Shown: piece by piece, positions 56,001 through 64,000 of the stretch | Numbering within the stretch: the stretch's first letter is position 1 | Layout: each line of letters opens with the position of its first letter | Origin: Mesodorylaimus sp. YZB2_4 | Taxonomy: Eukaryota > Nematoda > Enoplea > Dorylaimida > Dorylaimidae | DNA length: 64,000 nucleotides | Assembly (NCBI GenBank): GCA_030248295.1 | Contig: JASANH010000863.1 | Coordinates: 434,001-498,000 of the forward strand | Direction: 5' to 3' | Program-made: the position numbers and the translations under genes | Notes under the pieces: model-generated | Seen by the model: the letters and a program-made list of their open reading frames with translations, nothing else | What the model was told of the DNA's origin: nothing | The model's database searches: none

Positions 56001-58200
56001 AACTCGAGGATTCAGATTTGACTAGGTCGAAAAGGATGTTTTAAATGCGGGAACTGCTACGTCATAATGCTTTTTGCATGAGATACTCAATTTTCCGCAC
56101 TTTCCGTAAACGAATGAAATGGTAGTCAGGCCCAGTGCTGTAGTCGACTGTCCCAGTATCGACTGACCTGATCCGGCTCCGGGATCGGCCATATCGACGA
56201 TTAAAGGTTTCCAACCGTTATCTGCACAAAACTATTTTTCGTGGCGCATCATAATGAGCAGATCCTATTTTTTTCTCTGGAATCCCCTCTCTGAATCGCT
56301 GGTTCTCTAGTGTCCCTGTAGAGTGAGGGAACAAAGCTGTTGGTGCCACTCACTGTGCGTCATCTGGATAGGCTGGGGTCCGGGCTCAAGGTCGGATCGG
56401 TCGATGCTGTGCCTATTCCAATCAATATGTTATATGTAGGTATTACCATTTGAAATCTGTGCATGTATTTCTGTTTAATCGTTCGGTGATGCAGTAATTT
56501 TATTTGTTGAAATGTTAACTGCACAACCAGTTTTTCTAGGTCGTTGATTTCGGATGCGCCGAAGGCAAATTCATGTCGCGAATTCGTTATTCTTTGATCA
56601 AGTCGATTCACACTTTGATTGGCGTTGATATTGACGAAAACCAAATAAAAATTGCGGAGTCAAATTTGCAACCTTTGCCGAATGATTACTTGTATTACGA
56701 CGATTTCCAAGAAAACGTCGCTCCGTGCGTTACGTACCTTTATCGAGGAAGCATAGCTGAGTATGACGATCGATTGGATGGCACTGATGCTGTGATCGCC
56801 ATCGAATTGTAAATAGATTTCTTAGTTTCGCTTAAAATCTTTCAAATATTTTAATTTCTTTTAGAATCGAGCATTTACACGATGACGTTTTAGCTGGTGC
56901 TGTTGAAATGATTTTCGCTCATTTACGACCATATTTGGTCATTTTTACGACACCAAATGCGGAATTCAATGTTTTATTCAATATGGGTGATCGAAAATTT
57001 CGACACTATGATCACAAATTCGAATGGACTCGTAAAGAATTCCAAAAATGGTAAATAGGTGGGCGAAAGAGGGTTTTTTTGCAAGTTTGTTGTCAGCCTT
57101 TTTCGAGTCCAGAATATAAACCACCTTAGAAGGGAATCTGGTCGAGCTGTGCTAGAATCGCATCTCTTTGCAGGTGTAATAATATTATCGCAAAATATTC
57201 GAAATACACAGTCGAGTTTTCGGGCATTGGCCGTGGTCCCGATGGTACTGAACAGACAATCGGTCATGCGTCTCAAATGGCAGTTTTCAGTTGGAAAAAG
57301 TGCAATCGATATTATCAACGGAAGGAAGAATGGATAAAAAAGTGTGAAGCCATGCTCAAAGCTAAGCCGCATGCTATCGCTGATCACATGACTGGTGATG
57401 TGAGCCCAAACGATGACGTAAACCATGAGCATCCGTATGAATGGGTAAGTTGGCAGGTATTTGAGTTGCGAAACTGACAAACTGCGAGTGTGCAATTTCT
57501 CTGTCTTGATTTCCGGTCGCAAAAATCGTAATGCCATCCCAAATCAAATTAAAACGACGCCAGCAGCGAGCTATTCGAGAATGCGAAGAATATTGCCGCG
57601 AAATTTATAATGAGCATTCAAGAAAAGTTCATAATGAGGAGAATAAAGAAGATTGCGACTCGTTGATTATTCGTGATCCGCGCACAGGAGCTCGTGGAAT
57701 GTGGTTCAGCGCCACGGATCTATTTGACTTGCCATGCATGAAGGAAGTTTGTGATTCGCCTGACGATGTTGGGTAAGAGGTGTACGGAGTGAGAGCATGG
57801 TTGTGACCCATTGTCTCGGAAGCGAGCAGCTTGAGTGGAACTAACAACATGCGGACTTCGTCAGCATAAACTTGGCTGCGCAACTAGTTATTCACCGCAC
57901 ATCCGCTATGTTACCTGAGCATCAACATCATATGAGTTTGGCGGGAATTCAAATCATAAGTGCACATGCTTTCTTTTTAGAGCTCTACTCATCGGCCAAG
58001 AATGCTTTGTTGCAGATGGAGGCGGTTTTTCTTCGGTTATTACCCGTATCTTTTATCAAGATGAGAACGACTTGGCCCAACTTCGGCTAGACTCAGAAGG
58101 CAGCGACGATAATGACGGATATAGTGGTTTTGATGATGAAACAGTCACAGAAATTTGCTTGGAACAACTCGATCTGGAAAGTGCCATTCGGAAAGAATAA
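53001..58200 (+). CDS. HENMT1: HEN1 small-RNA 2'-O-methyltransferase
   Basis: Six exons predict 465 aa: 53001-53195, 56540-56808, 56865-57050, 57174-57444, 57516-57772 and 57981-58200. FSPPLYIQRY precedes the SAM-binding VVDFGCAEGKF (residues 66-76). DTDAVIAIELIEHLHDD-like sequence carries the Hen1 metal ligands E-x-x-E-H (about 154-158), followed by IFTTPNAEFN and FRHYDHKFEWTRKEFQKW with a further His ligand. The enzyme methylates the 3' terminal ribose of piRNAs and some siRNAs, protecting them from tailing and decay, usually in germ-cell cytoplasm. The tail after about residue 310 is poorly conserved and acidic. Intron 4 has a normal GTAAGT donor, but the only boundary restoring the frame follows TTTCCG (57510-57515), that is CG instead of AG. 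Intron 1 is 3.3 kb and repeat-filled. An AATAAA lies at 58474. Confidence 0.9.
54055..54190 (-). repeat. tRNA-related repeat, third type, copy 2
   Basis: Matches 43829-43990 in TTCATG-TTTTACCACATCA, GAAGGGACACATT, GAAATGATT and GCGAGTCGAA blocks. It ends 17 bp before the first C/G-run repeat. Confidence 0.55.
54207..54400. repeat. C/G-run repeat, copy 1
   Basis: Starts TTCCTGACGGTTCCC, continues CGAAACTAGG into a 17-G run (54269-54285), then CCCCGTGCCCCTC, AGGCTTGAAAATTTGTCAAT and a 16-C run (54381-54396). The G-run and C-run could pair across the element. Copy 2 is 660 bp downstream in the same orientation. Confidence 0.8.
54867..55035. repeat. C/G-run repeat, copy 2
   Basis: About 85% similar by eye to copy 1: TTCCTGACGGTTCCCCTCTA, ACGTCCTCGTACAGCTGACT, CGAAACTAGGGGGG, AGGCTTGAAAATTTGTCAAT. 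Its G-run is broken by AAA and its C-run is shorter. Confidence 0.8.
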
Positions 58201-58820
58201 TGATCTGGTTTAAAATGGAAAAATCGAGAATTTTTTGAGACTCAAAAGCCAAATATGGCAGTTCAGAATTTTTCTAGAAAAAAAAACGAGGACTTGATTT
58301 TTTTGTTGCAATGTTCTGCAGTTAGGTTTCAGTTAATTAATGTTTTGGGGTGTGAAATGGACTGACACAGTGGCATGGCGCTGCTTTGGTCACTTGTATG
58401 TCTAAGTAGCAGTATTTTGGATGTATCTGTGCAGTAATGATGGCTCTAAGTGCCTTCGAAGGAGTCAGGGCTAAATAAAGTCGGGGAACAATAAGTACTG
58501 TATGTGTTAGTCATGTTGCGTTTTCCGTGAAGTCGAGAAATAGGTTTCGAAATTTCCGCTTTTTATACTGCTTATATCAATTCAAATCATTTCGTGATGT
58601 GCAGGCGCACAAAATTTTGAAATAAATATGGAAGTGTGCGCGAGAAAAACATTAAATTCTTGGCGCCTTTTTCTACTCAATTCTATTTCTTTTCTTTCTT
58701 GCTTCGAAAACTTTTACGAAATACGGTTTCTCTGTTGTTTATCTCTATCGACTTTATAAGTTTTGAGTCCACATCGTCAAGCGTTTATTTTTCAAGAGGT
58801 TTTTGGGTTTCCTTTAAAGA
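58201..58820. other. HENMT1 3' region and FOXN 5' region
   Basis: This 620-bp gap separates two plus-strand genes. AATAAA at 58474-58479 is a plausible HENMT1 polyadenylation signal. The remaining ~340 bp are AT- and pyrimidine-rich and should hold the FOXN promoter/5' UTR. Confidence 0.5.
58474..58479 (+). terminator. Likely HENMT1 polyadenylation signal AATAAA
   Basis: Canonical hexamer 274 bp after the HENMT1 stop codon, in the right orientation and before the next gene. Confidence 0.5.
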
Positions 58821-61876
<3,056 letters not shown>

Positions 61877-62502
61877 GCAATTTTTGGCGGTTGGGTCTTA
61901 TGAGAGTGTCTGGCGAGAAGGGGGCAGCGGCAAAGATGTTGGCGGAAGTGTAAGCTAATGTACAGGTTTGATTGACTTGCAACAATTAGTGACTTTGGAG
62001 GGCTGCTTTGATGTTCAGTATATATAGTTTAACTAACTTGGTTTGAGGATTTTTGACTTTTTCAGCTGAGTCGATGATGAAGTTTTGATTGGAATTAATA
62101 CCAATTGACGATGGTCTTTTATTTTTCTTTTGAGCTAATGCGCATTTTATTTTGCTGTTATCAGGTAAAACCTTTTTTTGAGGTAACTTTTGTTCATTTT
62201 TGAATGATGGAAGCGATTGTATTCAAAAATTTTGTGACGGTTTTTGATTTGAGTAACCCTCATTTTGTTAGTGCGTTGAATTGAAACTGAGTGAGAATTG
62301 CGAGTATCATTTGGAATGGACATTTGTCTGCTTCGAGCGCGATAAAAGTAATTTGAGTTGTTTGACTTGACGAGGGATCATCGTGATGTTTGACTGATAA
62401 GGAGTGAGGATAGGCAAGGGTAGCTAAGGTTTCATGGGAATTGGGAGTGTGAAGACTTGCAGTCAATTGAGACTGACAAGACAGTCATTTTAGTCAACGA
62501 AA
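61877..62502. other. Gap between FOXN and carbonic anhydrase genes
   Basis: 626 bp that should hold the FOXN 3' UTR and the carbonic anhydrase promoter. No coding frame or clear signal is seen. Confidence 0.5.
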
Positions 62503-62807
62503 ATGCCCAGTTCGGCGGGTCGAGATTTGGTGGAGAAAGTGTTGCGAGGTGTTTTAAAATTTCGACAGACAGGTAAATTACAAATGATGGAAGAATTAGC
62601 AAGAGCTAGTTCAGGCCATACAGTAAGCGGAAATTTTATTTTGTCGCAGCAAACGATTGGGAAGACTTTTTTAGCCAACGGCACTTTTCCTGAGTTGTAT
62701 GGATAACCGTATACTGCCATATAAAGCCATGCAAATACACGATGGATCGACAATGTTTATTGTACGGAATCCAGGCAACATGGTGCCTCATGCAGGGGTT
62801 GAACCTG
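62503..62807 (+). CDS. Beta-class carbonic anhydrase, N-terminal two exons (partial)
   Basis: Exon 1 (62503-62622) starts MPSSAGRDLVEKVLRGVLKF; exon 2 (62675-62807) follows a 52-bp GT-AG intron and ends GVEP before GTAAGT. The joined 84 residues contain LFLSCMDNRILP, the beta-CA zinc-Cys plus Asp-Arg dyad (CxDxR), then MFIVRNPGNMVPHA, matching the family's VGDMFVVRNAGNLIPHA block. Beta-CAs interconvert CO2 and bicarbonate and occur in invertebrates, plants and microbes but not vertebrates. The usual CxDSR reads CxDNR here. The remaining two thirds, including the HxxC zinc ligands, was not found in 62808-64000, so the gene probably continues beyond the window; one candidate exon after 63433 is not convincing. 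Bicarbonate is also the substrate of pyruvate carboxylase, but no functional link is implied. Confidence 0.85.
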
Positions 62808-64000
62808 GTAAGTTTTCGTTTTATCATCTGATTTCTAAATGACTGTCAGAAAAGCTCAGGATCTCTCTGCGAAACCCTTGTGTACCTGCTGTACCTGGCT
62901 GTAGAAATGGGCTGGAGGAAGACCTGAGATTGCCCGATACCATCCCAGTCAGGACCAAGTTCTTGTGGTTTCATGGTTTTTACTGGAAGCGATCCGTGGT
63001 GTAATATTTGGGTTTATCTGATGCGGGTACTCATTTGCTCTTGTATAGTGTAGTTCCCCACTTTCGAGCCCCGCCCCAAAATAGTTGCTCAGGGGCAGTG
63101 TGGGGTACCTTTTGTATGTGCTGCAAAAGGTGAGTCGACCCCGTGGGCACCCTGCCGTGATGCTTATGAAGATGGGATTTGAGGAGGTGAGATGGTTATT
63201 TGGGAGAGTCTGGGTAAGATGCGTATGTTTTGTGGACTGCTCGTTAGAAGTTATGTTTTCTGGGATATGATTTTTTTTCTGTACCGTTGAATTTTTTGAC
63301 TTTGCCTGATTTTGTTTACTGATTGCGAGTGCCCTTTCAGAGTGTTTGCGTGGATCTAAACGCGAACTGAGCAAAGCTAACATCCCGGTTTGCATGTGGT
63401 CGTTGGGAGCAGTGATGGGAACTGTCTATTGCAGTGAACCCTTCGGCTGTGACCACGATGTATCCTCTTACTGAAGATAACCGGTGTGCCGAGCAAAGGG
63501 AGCGGATAGTGAAGCGTGAACTACGATTAGCGAGAGTGAGAGTGCGTTGCCTTTGTTTTTTCTGGCGATCGCATTTTCGTTATTTGGGTTTGCCGGGTAT
63601 GTTTTGTGGGTTTTTTGGTTATTAAGCTTATCACATGGTCGAGCGTATGCGTGACAATGTTTTGGTTTACCGGGGCTATTTGGTGGGCTGAGTGTATTGG
63701 GGCTATTGGTGTGCGTCAGCGGATGGCTACTTCCTGCCCTCCGGAGTGTCGACAAAAGTTTCTCGTTGAGCCTTTTTTTCTGTCGAATGGCACTGGTGGG
63801 ACAGGTTTCTTTGATAGGTCAAGGTACAGATTTGTAGGTGCCAAGGTATCCTTAGTTTCCTCGTCTAGAACCTTTTCTCTTTGTGATATTCTGTGCTCTG
63901 AGACTAGGTCAGGGAGGAGGCGGTTAGAACATCTTTTGGTAGCCCTTGCGAGCAGTCCGCACGCATTTCTTTCTGTGCTGTAGGCCGTAGTAAATTGTTT
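62808..64000. other. Probable long intron of the carbonic anhydrase gene
   Basis: The donor GTAAGT at 62808 opens this stretch. A possible exon starts after TTGCAG at 63433 (frame reading NPSAVTTMYPL), but its sequence does not match the expected next beta-CA block (EPAALELG). Remaining sequence is T/G-rich on the plus strand, and no repeat was recognised. Confidence 0.4.

Larger units (their letters stand above)
53196..56539. other. HENMT1 intron 1, 3.3 kb, repeat-filled
   Basis: GT-AG intron between the FSPPLYIQRY exon and the SAM-binding exon. It holds a degenerate hairpin-family fragment (about 53625-53830), a tRNA-related repeat, two C/G-run repeats and a degenerate block of GGAAAAATCA-type motifs near 55370-55545. 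No nested gene is supported. Confidence 0.65.

Noticed and set aside
57445..57500. Other HENMT1 intron 4 acceptors (after TTGGCAG or GCGAG)
   Set aside because: Both lead to stop codons within a few residues in the required phase.
57173..58083. HENMT1 exon 6 starting after TTGTTGCAG near 58014
   Set aside because: That phase reaches a stop after about 15 codons, whereas the acceptor at 57980 gives a 73-codon terminal exon.

Overview
This window is animal nuclear DNA. Every recognisable gene is split by GT-AG introns (about 50 bp to 3.3 kb), and the proteins are metazoan: an LDL-receptor family protein with a cytoplasmic NPxY signal, Mediator subunit 10, calcineurin B, a HEN1 small-RNA methyltransferase, a forkhead factor of the FOXN2/3 type and mitochondrial pyruvate carboxylase. 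A beta-class carbonic anhydrase and a divergent serpentine receptor point to an invertebrate. A nematode or another small ecdysozoan fits best, but the sequence does not settle the species.

Layout. 1-935 is a foldback repeat. The plus strand then carries a SERBP1/Vig RNA-binding protein (4344-6799, 6 exons), a VLDLR-like receptor (7536-15262, 16 exons) and MED10 (16309-17064, one exon). A repeat-rich gap (17065-20336) holds a 40-bp perfect palindrome, a 530-bp foldback element and a Harbinger-like MITE. The minus strand carries a leucine-rich-repeat protein (20337-23208) and pyruvate carboxylase (24035-36754, 18 exons), whose introns hold several tRNA-derived SINE copies. From 37322 to 41560 lies a transposon cluster: a Mutator-like element with terminal repeats built from 14-bp tandem arrays, a possible hAT-like element and a foldback element with arms of about 320 bp. 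A minus-strand 7TM receptor with an in-frame stop follows (41687-43030), then a second hAT-like copy, calcineurin B (48376-49481, minus) and a gene-free stretch. The plus strand ends with HENMT1 (53001-58200), the FOXN gene (58821-61876) and the first two exons of a beta-carbonic anhydrase (62503-62807), which runs off the window or into exons I could not place.

The genes do not form a pathway; they are ordinary neighbours in a gene-rich animal region. The most unusual signals are the deletion-derived Mutator-like element at 37331-38383 with matching 9-bp flanks, the HENMT1 intron whose best acceptor reads CG instead of AG, the GC-AG intron in pyruvate carboxylase, and the many repeat families with long C or G runs.

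Exon boundaries were placed by hand from reading frame, splice signals and remembered family conservation. No alignment or database search was run.
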